Source: Desemzia sp. RIT 804
Lineage (GTDB): Bacteria > Bacillota > Bacilli > Lactobacillales > Carnobacteriaceae
Assembly (NCBI RefSeq): GCF_016892605.1
Contig: NZ_JAFEMV010000006.1
Span: forward strand, 49,737 to 113,736
Direction: 5' to 3'
DNA length: 64,000 nt
In this document: positions 27,729-37,149 of the stretch, piece by piece
Layout of the letters: each line of letters opens with the position of its first letter
Position numbering within the stretch: the first letter of the stretch is position 1
Position numbers and translations under genes: made by a program
Notes under the pieces: generated by a model
What the model was told of the DNA's origin: nothing
Databases searched by the model: none
What the model saw: the letters and a program-made list of their open reading frames with translations, nothing else

Positions 27729-28430
27729 ATGGATATTCAACCAATCAAAGCTTTTTCTGACAATTATATTTGGGTTGTTGAAGAAGGAACAGAGGCGATA
27801 GTAGTCGATCCAGGAGAAGCTGATGCTGTGATGGATTACTTAAAAGAACAACAGCTGGAATTAACAGCCATTCTTTTGACCCATAATCACGAGGACCATA
27901 TCGGCGGAGTGAAAGAAATCTTAGCGAAATACCCGGGTGCTCAAGTTTATGGACCAAAAGAAACTGAACCCTTAGCTGACCATATTGTTCAAGAAGGGGA
28001 AGCCTTCAAATTGTTAGGCCAAAATGTTCAAGTCTTCAAAACAGGTGGTCATACTCATGGGCATCTCAGTTTCTTAATGGGAATGGTCCTCTTTTGTGGA
28101 GATGCCTTATTCTCAGCAGGCTGTGGACGAGTCTTCACAAGAGATTACCAAGCCCAATATGATGCCTTGCAAATATTTAAACGGTTAAACGATGAGGTAC
28201 AAGTCTATGCGGCTCATGAATATACGCAAACTAATTTACGTTTTGCTCATTCTGTACAACCTTCTAATAAAGTGATTTCTGAAGCACTGGACCAAGTCAA
28301 TAATCTTCGTGCAAAAGAAGTACCAACTTTACCGTCAACCATCGGCCGAGAGAAAAAAATCAATCTGTTTCTTCAGGCAGATACTCTAGAAGAGTTTATA
28401 GAATTGCGTAAAGCACGTGATAATTTCTAA
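27729..28430 (+). CDS. gloB: Glyoxalase II-type metallohydrolase
   Basis: MBL-fold thiolester hydrolase. The binuclear metal motif THNHEDHIGG, GGHTHGHLSF and the glyoxalase II mark YAAHEYTQTNLRFA are present. At 233 aa it lacks some of the C-terminal helices of E. coli GloB but matches Gram-positive relatives. ATG 27729 is preferred to GTG 27726 by distance from GAGGAG. It is cotranscribed with the YbaK-like gene and could work with the VOC protein at 22959. Confidence 0.88.
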   Translation: MDIQPIKAFSDNYIWVVEEGTEAIVVDPGEADAVMDYLKEQQLELTAILLTHNHEDHIGGVKEILAKYPGAQVYGPKETEPLADHIVQEGEAFKLLGQNVQVFKTGGHTHGHLSFLMGMVLFCGDALFSAGCGRVFTRDYQAQYDALQIFKRLNDEVQVYAAHEYTQTNLRFAHSVQPSNKVISEALDQVNNLRAKEVPTLPSTIGREKKINLFLQADTLEEFIELRKARDNF

Positions 28431-28550
28431 AGGACTTTTTCAAACCTAAAAATATTCTGTTATAAGTTGTTAAGTGGCAGTATATTTGTTATATTTGGAA
28501 CTATTAAATTCTTCGTTTACAGTTTGAGCAAAATTACTCTAGCTGAACGG

Positions 28551-28615
28551 ACTAGCAAAGTTATTGGCAATTCTCTATGAAAGGAGAAATTTCCACAGCT
28601 TTGCTAGTTTTTTAT
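28551..28615 (+). terminator. Terminator with branched loop before add
   Basis: ACTAGCAAAG (28551-28560) pairs with CTTTGCTAGT (28599-28608), followed by TTTTTTAT. The 38-nt loop contains its own hairpin (AATTCTC with GAGAAATT). It ends the gloB transcript, but sits about 60 bases before add and could act as an attenuator if transcription starts upstream of it. Confidence 0.7.
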
Positions 28616-28676
28616 AAATTGGCCTTACAGTTATACCTAATAAAATAGAACATCATTTAAGAAGGGGGTTGTTCAT

Positions 28677-29681
28677 GTGCAGAAAGAAATTGTTCACCAA
28701 CTACCTAAAGTAGAATTACACTGCCATTTGGATGGATCTGTCCCTATGGAAACATTGAAAAAACTAGCAGAAAAACAGCAATTTGATAAGACTTTACTGG
28801 ATCAAATAGTGGCTCCAGCAAAATGCCATGACTTAGCTGATTATTTAAAAAGCTTCGATATCACCCTTCAGCTCTTGCAAACCTATGAGCAGCTGGAAGA
28901 ATCAGCTTATGCAACTGCTGAAGCGGCGGCTTTGGAAAATGTTCGCTATCTGGAATTGCGTTTTGCTCCACTCTTGCATACAGAAGCAGGCATGACATTA
29001 CCAGAAATTATTGCAGCGGTTAGCAATGGGATTCGTAGGGCCATGGAGCAATACAATATTGTGGTGAATTTATTGATTTGCGGCATGCGTCAACATCCTA
29101 ACGAAGACAATCTTGTACTATTATCTGAAGTAATGAATACAAGAGAAAACTTACTAGTTGGTTTTGATATGGCTGGACCAGAACCTGATTTAGCAAATGA
29201 CCATATTGGCCCCTTGACTACTTTTGCAAAAGAAAAGGATCTACAAATTACCCTTCATTCCGGTGAATGCGGCTGTGCTCATAATGTTGTTCAAGCGATT
29301 CATTTAGGAGCAGAACGTATTGGACATGGGATCGCCACTCAAATGGATGAAGCAGCACAAATGCTTTGTGTGGAAAAAGGAACGGTCATCGAATTGTGCC
29401 CGACCAGTAATATCCAAACGAATGCGGTGGAGAATTGGGATGTCTATCCTTTGTTTAATTTTATGGAAAAAGGAATCAAGTGTTGCGTCAATACTGATAA
29501 TCGCACGGTTTCTCATACAACATTGACAAAAGAGTATTTGCTGTTGGCAGAACATTTGGGGATCAATTACGCAACGATGAAAACATTGAATCTAAATGGC
29601 TTGGCAGGTGCTTTTACGACGTCTGAGGTAAAGGCACAGCTCTCTACAGTGATTGCAGAAGCTTATGCACCGTATGTTTAA
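28677..29681 (+). CDS. add: Adenosine deaminase
   Basis: Zinc enzyme converting adenosine to inosine in purine salvage. Metal and catalytic motifs: VELHCHLDGS, ITLHSGEC, IGHGIA, ELCPTSN and the Asp of VNTDNRTVS. 334 aa. The start is GTG at 28677 behind GAAGGGGG. TTGGCC-16-TAAAAT (28619-28646) is a likely promoter just after the preceding terminator, so the gene is transcribed alone. Confidence 0.95.
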   Translation: MQKEIVHQLPKVELHCHLDGSVPMETLKKLAEKQQFDKTLLDQIVAPAKCHDLADYLKSFDITLQLLQTYEQLEESAYATAEAAALENVRYLELRFAPLLHTEAGMTLPEIIAAVSNGIRRAMEQYNIVVNLLICGMRQHPNEDNLVLLSEVMNTRENLLVGFDMAGPEPDLANDHIGPLTTFAKEKDLQITLHSGECGCAHNVVQAIHLGAERIGHGIATQMDEAAQMLCVEKGTVIELCPTSNIQTNAVENWDVYPLFNFMEKGIKCCVNTDNRTVSHTTLTKEYLLLAEHLGINYATMKTLNLNGLAGAFTTSEVKAQLSTVIAEAYAPYV

Positions 29682-29830
29682 TATAAGAAATAAAGGTAGG
29701 GTCTAACGAGTCTATACAATTGTCACCGACTGAATTTTTACCAATATTGATTTCTACATTAAGCGAAATTGCTTTGTAATTGGAAGAGTTGATCAAAAAG
29801 ACAGAGGAGTCAAAAATAAAACAAGATCTA

Positions 29831-29893
29831 AAAACACCACATATACTCGTGATACGGAAAACCGTGACATAAGTATATGTGGTGTTTTTTATT
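29831..29893. terminator. Long terminator hairpin after add
   Basis: AAACACCACATATAC (from 29832) pairs with GTATATGTGGTGTTT (to about 29887); the loop has a small inner stem (ACGG/CCGT). Convergent genes on both sides may share it. The 29690-29820 stretch before it encodes short, unrecognised peptide-like fragments only. Confidence 0.85.
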
Positions 29894-29926
29894 GAAACTG
29901 AATTGGTTTTGATTATCTCCTCAAGC

Positions 29927-30634
29927 TTACCATTCTCTAGGTTCATAGTTTAATTCACTGAACAACTGAGATTTTTCTTTCTTAGATAAATAACGCCATT
30001 GACCAGTTGGAAGATTGCCTAAATGAATGTTCATAATTCGTTTCCTTTGTAGACGATAAACATTATATCCCAATGCTTCACACATGCGGCGTATTTGTCG
30101 GTTCAATCCTTGGGTTAGAATGATTTGGAAATCAAATTTAGATAATTGTACGACTTCACAAGGAAGGGTCTTTGTATCTAATATTTTGACGCCTTCAGAC
30201 ATGTTTTTCAGGAATTCAGGAGTAATAGGGCGGTCGACAGAAACGATGTATTCCTTTTCGTGACGATTCTCAGAACGCAGAATCTCATTAACGATATCGC
30301 CATCATTTGTAAGAAGGATCAATCCTTCAGAGTCTTTATCCAAGCGTCCAATATGAAAAACTCGGAACGGGTGATTGACCAAGTCTACAATATTTCCTTT
30401 AACCCCTTTTTCTGTGGTGCTAGTAATGCCAACAGGTTTGTTTAACGCAATATAGACATTATTTCTTGCTACGAAGATGTGCTGTCCGTCTACCAGCACA
30501 TTATCCCCTGGTTCTACTTGGCTGCCTATAGTGGCTTTTTTTCCGTTGATGAGAACTCGTCCTTCGGTAATTAGTTTATCGGCACCTCGCCTAGAGGCTT
30601 TTCCCGCTTCACTGATATATTTATTTATACGCAA
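29927..30634 (-). CDS. rluF: RluF/RsuA-family pseudouridine synthase
   Basis: Ribosomal RNA pseudouridine synthase. N-terminal S4 domain (MRINKYISEAGKASRRGADK) precedes the catalytic domain with Asp in GRLDKDSEGL; LTQGLNRQIRRMCEALGY is the RluF/RluB signature and favours position 2604 of 23S rRNA. 235 aa. Start follows AAAGGAGTG. Monocistronic. Confidence 0.9.
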   Translation of the reverse strand: MRINKYISEAGKASRRGADKLITEGRVLINGKKATIGSQVEPGDNVLVDGQHIFVARNNVYIALNKPVGITSTTEKGVKGNIVDLVNHPFRVFHIGRLDKDSEGLILLTNDGDIVNEILRSENRHEKEYIVSVDRPITPEFLKNMSEGVKILDTKTLPCEVVQLSKFDFQIILTQGLNRQIRRMCEALGYNVYRLQRKRIMNIHLGNLPTGQWRYLSKKEKSQLFSELNYEPREW

Positions 30635-30809
30635 CTTGTCACTCCTTTAATTCGAGTATTGTTTTTCAATCTTAACTATACTTTATATTAAGAGTAAATC
30701 AAGTTACTCTATCAGAGATGTAAAAATGATGGAGTGATGGTAGCGAAATTATCTCGCTAAAAAAAATCCTCTATAGCAAATAGTTTTTATTTTTTAAGTG
30801 TCTACTATA

Positions 30810-31045
30810 AGGGGAGCGTATCAAAATAACCAGCTCTCGCTTTTTTACGTTACCTATTGCATTAATTATTTGGATAAAGGGAACGCAAAATTAAGTTGCG
30901 TCCCCTTTAAGGTAAGATTATCTAAAAAAAGGAACGCAGATTGGGTTTGCGTTCCTTTTAGGGTTTGAAATTTGACTAAAGGGCACGCAAATGGACTTTC
31001 GATACTTTAGAAGCAGCGTATCAGAGCTGGGGCATCTTTTTGATG
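30810..31045 (+). repeat. Multi-hairpin repeat, copy 1
   Basis: About 235 bp that align almost end to end with 55060-55295. It holds two to three successive hairpins built on GGAACGCAA...TTGCGTTCC (for example 30931-30958) and ends with TTTAGAAGCAGCGTATC. The rest of the gap 30635-31219 is AT-rich without a gene. Confidence 0.85.
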
Positions 31046-31219
31046 TTTATAAGTCATCTTCTGTAAAAAAGTCATAGGCATCTTCTTGATTTATTTGTTA
31101 GAAAAATTCTAGATATGTGAACGGTTTGTGCCAATAATGAACAAGCTGATTTTAGTGTACTCACATAAAAAAAACTATGTTATAGTAAAATAAAAATTTG
31201 TTTAAAGAGGATATTGACC

Positions 31220-32791
31220 ATGAATTCACAATTGACAGCCTATGTATCTCTTATTTGTACATCTGGTGTACTGAATTTGTATTTATGTGCCTATGTGTAC
31301 CGAAATCGGTATCGTTATAAGCATGTCGCTCATTTTTTTATGTTTTATACTGCATCGATAGCGATTTACTGCTTTGCTGCAGCATTTGGTTTGTTATCTA
31401 CAACATTGGTTCAAATAAAGTTTTGGACAGTTATTCAGTATGTGGGTATGCCGATTTCTACACCATTAGGATTATTGTTTGTCATGAAATATTTAGGTAT
31501 ACCTGTTTCAAGAAAGAAAGTTCTCTCTTTACTAGTTGTTCCCTTACTTACTATAATCATGGTGGCAACAAATGATTGGCATCATTTGCATTATAGAGTG
31601 TATGAAATAGATTCGGTTTTAGGAGCTCCTTACATAAGGCAAGAGATCGGTATTTGGTATGCTATTCATGGAATCTATATATTTTCCTGTATGCTGGCAG
31701 CTTTTTTATTGGCTGTCTCATATTGGAAAGAGACAGCCAAAGTTTATAGGCCCCAGTTATTTTCTTTGATACTGGGTCAATTGATACCTATGCTGACTGC
31801 TTTTCTTTATTTGCTAGGCTTTACGCCTAAAGGAGTCGACCCAGTTCCGATGGTTTTGTGGCTTTCTTCGCTGTTATATCTTTGGTCTATTAGTTCATCT
31901 CGTTTATTCACATTGATGCCTATTGCGAAAGATACCATATTCAATAGTATAAATGATGGCGTAATGGTATTGGACGAATCTATCCAGCTGATCGAATTCA
32001 ATCAGACTTGCAAAGAATATTTTCCTCAACTGAACAGAACTTTGATTGGAAAAGACTTCCATGAAATTTGGTATGATCTGTCAGGTAATGAGTTCCCATT
32101 AGAATTGGACTTTATAAGCCATACCCAAGAGGTCCAGTTAACTGCGGATGATAAAAAGCGAATTTACCAGATCCGGACTTCTCCATTAGTACAGGTGAAA
32201 AATAGTACAGGTTTGATAGTGATCTTTACCGATATCACTGAACTAAAAAGTTTGCAAAATAAGTTGCAGTATCAAGCCTATTACGATGAGCTGACTCAAA
32301 TCTATAATCGGCGAGCCTTTATGGAATATTGCGAAAAAGATTTTGCAGCAGCAGAGCAAAACGCTATTGCATTTACAGTTATGCTGATGGATATTGATCA
32401 CTTCAAAAAAGTGAATGATACTTACGGACATCACTTAGGGGACCAATTACTGAAGCATATCGTAAGCATTTGTAAAAACCAGTTGATGGAAAATCAGGTT
32501 TTTGCTAGATATGGCGGAGAGGAATTTGCTTTGTATTTAAAGGGTTATACAGCAGCAGAAGCAGAGGTGTTAGGAAACAGGCTTCGTAAAAGTCTGGAAG
32601 GTCAAATCCTTCATTCTTCGGAGGGAAATATCCCGGCCACATTTAGTATGGGGATAGCCGAAACCATACACGGTACAATGGAAACTGTAGACCAATTGTT
32701 GAATAAAGCAGATAAGGCGTTGTATTCAGCAAAACAAGCAGGACGTAATCAAGTCCATATTTATATGGAAGATGAAGTAAAAGTTAGCTGA
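31220..32791 (+). CDS. Membrane diguanylate cyclase with PAS domain
   Basis: Predicted c-di-GMP synthase. Seven N-terminal membrane helices (about 5-225, histidine-kinase 7TM type) are followed by a PAS domain (about 240-340) and a GGDEF domain with active loop RYGGEEF and LMDIDHFKKVNDTYGH. The inhibitory I-site RxxD is not present upstream of the loop. ATG 31220 is chosen over TTG 31214 from the position of GAGGA. 523 aa. Monocistronic; no EAL/HD-GYP gene is nearby. Confidence 0.9.
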   Translation: MNSQLTAYVSLICTSGVLNLYLCAYVYRNRYRYKHVAHFFMFYTASIAIYCFAAAFGLLSTTLVQIKFWTVIQYVGMPISTPLGLLFVMKYLGIPVSRKKVLSLLVVPLLTIIMVATNDWHHLHYRVYEIDSVLGAPYIRQEIGIWYAIHGIYIFSCMLAAFLLAVSYWKETAKVYRPQLFSLILGQLIPMLTAFLYLLGFTPKGVDPVPMVLWLSSLLYLWSISSSRLFTLMPIAKDTIFNSINDGVMVLDESIQLIEFNQTCKEYFPQLNRTLIGKDFHEIWYDLSGNEFPLELDFISHTQEVQLTADDKKRIYQIRTSPLVQVKNSTGLIVIFTDITELKSLQNKLQYQAYYDELTQIYNRRAFMEYCEKDFAAAEQNAIAFTVMLMDIDHFKKVNDTYGHHLGDQLLKHIVSICKNQLMENQVFARYGGEEFALYLKGYTAAEAEVLGNRLRKSLEGQILHSSEGNIPATFSMGIAETIHGTMETVDQLLNKADKALYSAKQAGRNQVHIYMEDEVKVS

Positions 32792-32812
32792 AAAACCTAA
32801 ATCAAATTAGTG

Positions 32813-32852
32813 TAGTAGTCGTATCTTTCGAAGAAGATACGACTACTTTTGC
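32813..32852 (+). terminator. Terminator after the GGDEF gene
   Basis: AGTAGTCGTATCTT pairs with AAGATACGACTACT around six bases, followed by TTTTG. Confidence 0.85.
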
Positions 32853-32936
32853 ATATATTGTGAATAATAAATCATGCGATTTTTTTATACTGGTGACTTC
32901 ACAATATATTTTTTTAGATACGATAGTATTCGTTTT

Positions 32937-32972
32937 TATATCTTTTAGTTCAATATTGAACTAAAAGATATA
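32937..32972. promoter_or_regulatory. Perfect 36-bp palindrome upstream of the Rgg-ApbE operon
   Basis: The half-site TATATCTTTTAGTTCAAT is followed directly by its reverse complement. It lies 165 bp upstream of the operon promoter. It could be an operator, or a hairpin. The surrounding 32853-33136 is extremely AT-rich and no small peptide gene with a ribosome site is visible. Confidence 0.55.
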
Positions 32973-33136
32973 GTATTTGATTATATAATCTTGCCCAATA
33001 TTTTGTTTTGCTATAAAAAGCTGATTTAAGATGTTTTGAAAAAATGCAAAATATATATATTAACAATATCGATAGAGAATAAAATCACAATTATGTATTT
33101 TAGAAAGAAAAATTATATATTTTTTTATATATTATG

Positions 33137-33165
33137 TTGACGAAAAAATTCTTGAGGAGTATAAT
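33137..33165 (+). promoter_or_regulatory. Promoter of the Rgg-ApbE operon
   Basis: TTGACG (33137-33142), a 17-bp spacer and a perfect TATAAT (33160-33165), 69 bases before the first gene. Confidence 0.75.
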
Positions 33166-33234
33166 TTGTGATATGAAGTTAATGTGAAAAAAAACACAAA
33201 TCGTGATAATTAGAGGCGCTCGGAGGGTTGGAAA

Positions 33235-34110
33235 ATGAATACTGAACGATTTATCGAAGCGCGTAAATCAATAGGACTCTCCCAAATTGAATTGGCCGAT
33301 GGGATTTGTACACAAGCTACATTAAGTCGCTTTGAAAATAATGGAAAAGTTCCTAACTTAAAAATACTGATTCAACTGTGCAACCGACTTAATTTGCCTC
33401 TGGGCGAATTGTTCCCGAAAGTAGGGGTAAAGTATACGGCAACCATTGAAAAAATGAATAAAGCTGAATTCTTTTTAATTACCAGTGAGTATGAACAAGC
33501 TGCCGAGTTGTTGAGTACTATCTCGATCAAAGACATTGAAGAACCAACTCTAGCTATGCGCTTTCATTATTTAATGGGCTTTATCATGATTTTTCAAGGG
33601 TGCTCAGTTACGGATATTCTTTTTGTATTTGATCAAATTTTATTAGCTAATGAATCTAGTGAGGCCACTATTTTTCATTTATTGGCTTATACAGGAAGCG
33701 GAATGGCTTATTCTCGTGAAAAAGATCAAGAAAAAGCTGAATTTTATTTTAATAAAGTGTTAGAAAAAATTTACAAGTACCCGACAACAGAAATAGAAGA
33801 TACATGGAGAGTATTGAATATCGTATTTCAATGCGGAGTTTTTTACTCTGATATCCATGAAATAGACATCAGCAATGCATTGCTCAACTATGCTGTAACT
33901 ATTTGCTCAGATAATCACGTGACGTATTATCTCGCTAGAGCGGCTATCCAGTTAGCTAAAAATGCCATTATCCAACAAAAACCAAAAGAAGTTGTTTTGG
34001 AACTGATTTATGATGCCAGAGCTTATTCTAAGATCAATCGAAATGTGATTGCTCTAGATGAATTAGCCAACTTAGAAAAAGCAGTATTGTCAATGCAAGG
34101 AGAGAAATAA
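33235..34110 (+). CDS. Rgg/MutR-like transcriptional regulator
   Basis: N-terminal XRE helix-turn-helix (about 8-60, SIGLSQIELADGICTQATLS) and an alpha-helical repeat domain to residue 291, the RRNPP/Rgg layout that normally binds a short peptide. GGAGGG precedes the ATG. Only two bases separate it from apbE, so it is the first gene of the flavinylation operon and probably its regulator. No SHP peptide gene was found next to it, so its ligand is unknown; a redox or other signal is possible. Confidence 0.8.
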   Translation: MNTERFIEARKSIGLSQIELADGICTQATLSRFENNGKVPNLKILIQLCNRLNLPLGELFPKVGVKYTATIEKMNKAEFFLITSEYEQAAELLSTISIKDIEEPTLAMRFHYLMGFIMIFQGCSVTDILFVFDQILLANESSEATIFHLLAYTGSGMAYSREKDQEKAEFYFNKVLEKIYKYPTTEIEDTWRVLNIVFQCGVFYSDIHEIDISNALLNYAVTICSDNHVTYYLARAAIQLAKNAIIQQKPKEVVLELIYDARAYSKINRNVIALDELANLEKAVLSMQGEK

Positions 34111-34112
34111 AA

Positions 34113-35042
34113 ATGGAACAAAAAAGCAAAACACTCCATTTAATGGGGACGGTCATTGATCTATTGATCGAGCATGAATCTGCTGACGCATTATTGACTG
34201 AGGTGAGCAATCGGTTAAAGGAATACGAACATCGGTTTAGTGCAAATGACCCTAGTTCTGAATTAATGGCGATCAATAGAAATGCTGGGATCCAACCTGT
34301 TTTTGTTCAATCTGAGTTGTACCATTTAATCAAGATCGGCAAATTCCATAGTTGTGCTCCAGATAGTCATTTGAATATTGCTATCGGTCCGTTAGTTCAG
34401 TCTTGGAGAATCGGTTTTAAAGATGCAAAAGTTCCTTCAGGTATAGAAATCGACATGCTGCTTGAAAAAACAGATCCTCAAAATATCATTTTAAATGATG
34501 AAGAACAAACCGTTTATTTAACAGAAAAGGGAATGCTTATTGATCTAGGATGTTTAGCAAAAGGCTACATAGCAGATCTGGTGAACGACTATTTGAAGAG
34601 GATGGGCGTGGCTTCAGGGTTGATCAACTTGGGAGGAAATATTGTTGGGTTAGGCCCTTCACCAGATCATGAAAAAAACTATTGGAAAATAGGCATTCAG
34701 AACCCCAATCTGGCACGTAAAAATTATCTTACAGCGTTAAAAATCGCCAACCAGTCGGTTGTTACTTCAGGGGTTTACGAAAGAAGTCTCGTAAGCGAAG
34801 GGAAAACTTATCACCATATTTTGGATCCTCATACAGGTTATCCCACGAAAACAGATGTCGCCAGTCTGACGATTCGATCTGAACTATCATTAGAAGGCGA
34901 AATATGGACTACCCGATTATATGGGAAATCATCTGACGAGGTCATAAAAGAATTGAATCAACTAGAAGGTATAGATGGTCTGGTCGTTACTAAAGATGGA
35001 AAGATAGTGTATTCAAATGGGTTAGAAGAAATCATGGTTTAA
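34113..35042 (+). CDS. apbE: FAD:protein FMN transferase, cytosolic ApbE
   Basis: Transfers FMN from FAD to a Thr or Ser of target proteins in a Mg-dependent reaction. Family motifs: DLGCLAKGYIAD, LINLGGNIVGLG, VVTSGVYERS and HILDPHTGYPT. Unlike most Gram-positive ApbE enzymes there is no signal peptide or lipobox: the protein begins MEQKSKTLHLMGTVID, so it acts in the cytoplasm. 309 aa. The predicted substrate is the triple-motif protein two genes downstream. Confidence 0.93.
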   Translation: MEQKSKTLHLMGTVIDLLIEHESADALLTEVSNRLKEYEHRFSANDPSSELMAINRNAGIQPVFVQSELYHLIKIGKFHSCAPDSHLNIAIGPLVQSWRIGFKDAKVPSGIEIDMLLEKTDPQNIILNDEEQTVYLTEKGMLIDLGCLAKGYIADLVNDYLKRMGVASGLINLGGNIVGLGPSPDHEKNYWKIGIQNPNLARKNYLTALKIANQSVVTSGVYERSLVSEGKTYHHILDPHTGYPTKTDVASLTIRSELSLEGEIWTTRLYGKSSDEVIKELNQLEGIDGLVVTKDGKIVYSNGLEEIMV

Positions 35043-35081
35043 GAAGAATCACCATCAAATGAATCGGAAGGAAGTAATCAC

Positions 35082-35690
35082 ATGAAAAAATTTATTGGCT
35101 TAGTAGGAACAAATTCAAACAAATCTACAAATCGGATGTTGCTGCAATTTATGCAAAACCATTTTTCAAGTAAAGCAGAAATCGAGATCGTAGAAATCAG
35201 AGATATTCCAGTATTCAATAAGCCGGAAGACAAACAAATTCCTGAAATCGTGCAAGTGATCGCAGATAAAATCGATACAGCGGATGGCGTTATCATCAGC
35301 ACACCAGAATACGATCATGCTGTTCCAGCGTCATTGATGAATGCACTGAGCTGGTTTTCTTATGGCATTTTCCCTTTTGTTGACAAGCCCGTAATGATTA
35401 CAGGAGCCTCTTACGGAACTTTAGGATCATCCAGAGCTCAATTACATTTGCGTCAAATTCTGGATGCTCCAGAGTTGAAAGCTCGCATCATGCCGAGTTC
35501 TGAATTTCTGTTAAGTCATTCTTTACAGGCATTTGGTGAAGAAAATCAGTTGAATAATCAAGACCAAGTACAAAAATTAGAGGGATTATTTGAAGATTTC
35601 TTAGCTTTTGTTACCATTACAAATCAATTGAATCATGCACATGCGCAAAACAAAAAAGAAGCAGAAAACTTTTCTTGGGAAACCATATAA
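35082..35690 (+). CDS. NAD(P)H-dependent FMN reductase
   Basis: Flavodoxin-like reductase (202 aa): LVGTNSNKSTNRML binds the FMN phosphate and STPEYDHAVPASLMNALSWF is the family core. It has no flavinylation motif. It is about 45% identical by eye to the N-terminal domain of the next gene (shared [14 protein letters not shown]), indicating duplication. GGAAGGA precedes the ATG. It may supply reduced flavin or electrons to the multiflavin protein. Confidence 0.9.
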   Translation: MKKFIGLVGTNSNKSTNRMLLQFMQNHFSSKAEIEIVEIRDIPVFNKPEDKQIPEIVQVIADKIDTADGVIISTPEYDHAVPASLMNALSWFSYGIFPFVDKPVMITGASYGTLGSSRAQLHLRQILDAPELKARIMPSSEFLLSHSLQAFGEENQLNNQDQVQKLEGLFEDFLAFVTITNQLNHAHAQNKKEAENFSWETI

Positions 35691-35711
35691 AGAAAGATAG
35701 GAGCGAAAACA

Positions 35712-36965
35712 ATGAAATTAGTCGGTATTGTAGGATCCAACGCAGAAGTATCATATAATCGCACATTATTAAAATTTATCCAAAAGCAGTTCAGCTCTTT
35801 AATCGATATAGAAATCATTGAGATCAAAGATGTTCCAATGTTCAATCAAAGTGATGATCAAACGAACAGCCCGGTTATTCAAAATATAAACAGAAAAATC
35901 CTAAATGCAGATGGTGTGATTATTGCCACGCCAGAACACAATCACACGATCCCTGCTGGGTTGAAAAGCGTACTTGAATGGTTGTCATTTAAGATACATC
36001 CTTTAGAAAATAAACCGGTCATGATCGTGGGTGCTTCGTATTACGATCAAGGATCTTCTCGTGCTCAGCTGCATTTGCGCCAAATTTTAGATGCTCCTGG
36101 TGTAAATGCCATGGTGCTGCCTGGAAATGAATTCTTATTGGGCAAAGTAAAAGAAGCTTTTGATGAAAACGAAAATTTAAAAGACCAAGGAACAGTTGGC
36201 TTTTTAGGCAGTTGTTTAGAAAAATTTATTCAGTTTATCAAAGTGGTCGCTGTAATAGAAGGGCCTAAAAAAATAGAGCTTGAACCAGAAGATCTATACG
36301 CAACTGGTAAAATCGACACAACTATAGAAGGCGTTGATATGTATGCTGATGACTGGTTGGAACAAGCGGCTGAAAAAGTTGGTGCAGTAGAAGGAAATAC
36401 TTACGTTAAATTGGACCGTGGATTATTGACGGTCGATCAATTGAATTATTTTTTAGCTTCAATGCCAATGGAATTAACTTATGCAGATAACAACAACCAA
36501 TTCCTGTATTACAATCAAACCAAACCGGCAGAAGAAATGTTAGCTGCTCGTGTGCCTGGACAAGTAGGAAATCCATTAGCCAAATGCCATCCGGAAAAAG
36601 TGCATAAGAATGTAGGATATGTTATCCAACAATTGCGTTCAGGTGCAATGGATGCCTTTCGTGTCAATGTACCAACACATGGTCCTGACAAATATGTCGT
36701 GCATAATTACCAAGCTATGCATGATAAGGAAGGTAACTTTGCCGGAATCAATGAGTTTATCTTAGACTTTAAACCGATTATTGATTGGTATTTAAAACAA
36801 ACTGGTCAAACATTAATAGGCGATGTGGATGCTGTTTCTGGAGCCTCTGCAAAAGAAAAAGACCATAAAGAAGATGTAGATGCAGTCTCAGGAGCTTCTA
36901 TAAGTGAAAAAGAAGAAACCAAAGAAACAGTAGATGCAGTCTCCAGCGCATCTGTTAAGGGATAA
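35712..36965 (+). CDS. FMN reductase-PAS protein with three C-terminal flavinylation motifs
   Basis: 417-residue fusion. Residues 1-about 185 are an NAD(P)H:FMN reductase ([33 protein letters not shown]). Residues about 235-360 form a PAS domain of the DUF438 type ([31 protein letters not shown]). The tail repeats DAVSGAS at 373-379 and 390-396 and DAVSSAS at 408-414, spaced 17-18 residues. D-x-x-(S/T)-G-A-(S/T) is the ApbE target, FMN being linked to the last Ser/Thr; here Ser379, Ser396 and possibly Ser414. No signal peptide. Likely a cytosolic carrier of several covalent FMNs fed by its own reductase domain. The acceptor of the electrons is unknown. Confidence 0.9.
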   Translation: MKLVGIVGSNAEVSYNRTLLKFIQKQFSSLIDIEIIEIKDVPMFNQSDDQTNSPVIQNINRKILNADGVIIATPEHNHTIPAGLKSVLEWLSFKIHPLENKPVMIVGASYYDQGSSRAQLHLRQILDAPGVNAMVLPGNEFLLGKVKEAFDENENLKDQGTVGFLGSCLEKFIQFIKVVAVIEGPKKIELEPEDLYATGKIDTTIEGVDMYADDWLEQAAEKVGAVEGNTYVKLDRGLLTVDQLNYFLASMPMELTYADNNNQFLYYNQTKPAEEMLAARVPGQVGNPLAKCHPEKVHKNVGYVIQQLRSGAMDAFRVNVPTHGPDKYVVHNYQAMHDKEGNFAGINEFILDFKPIIDWYLKQTGQTLIGDVDAVSGASAKEKDHKEDVDAVSGASISEKEETKETVDAVSSASVKG

Positions 36966-36986
36966 TCACGTAAATAATTTAGAATA

Positions 36987-37149
36987 GGTTGGGACAATAG
37001 TCTTTATCTCTGTCACATACTAAGCGGGTGCTTTTAAACGCGTTCCAAAAGCCTGACCACATGCCTATAAACCAGCCTCCCCTTATGAGATGCTTTTTCT
37101 CATAAGGGGAGGCTGGTTTATATTCAATGGTCAAAACGTCTTTTGTCCC
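36987..37149 (-). repeat. Palindromic repeat R2, copy 1 (inverted)
   Basis: About 163 bp, the inverse of the copies at 39875 and 58388. Its centre is a perfect 23-bp stem (37067-37089 with 37099-37121) followed by flanks such as GGAACGCG and GACAATAGTCTTTATCTC. It lies after the flavin operon and before the ATPase gene and can terminate transcription. Confidence 0.9.

Noticed and set aside
29690..29820. Peptide-like fragments after add (two short frames on the plus strand)
   Set aside because: Each frame is under 30 codons, with no start or ribosome site; similarity to a protein could not be supported.
33090..33137. Possible 15-residue SHP-like peptide upstream of the Rgg-like gene
   Set aside because: No ribosome site, and it ends at the operon promoter; the sequence does not resemble known SHP peptides.
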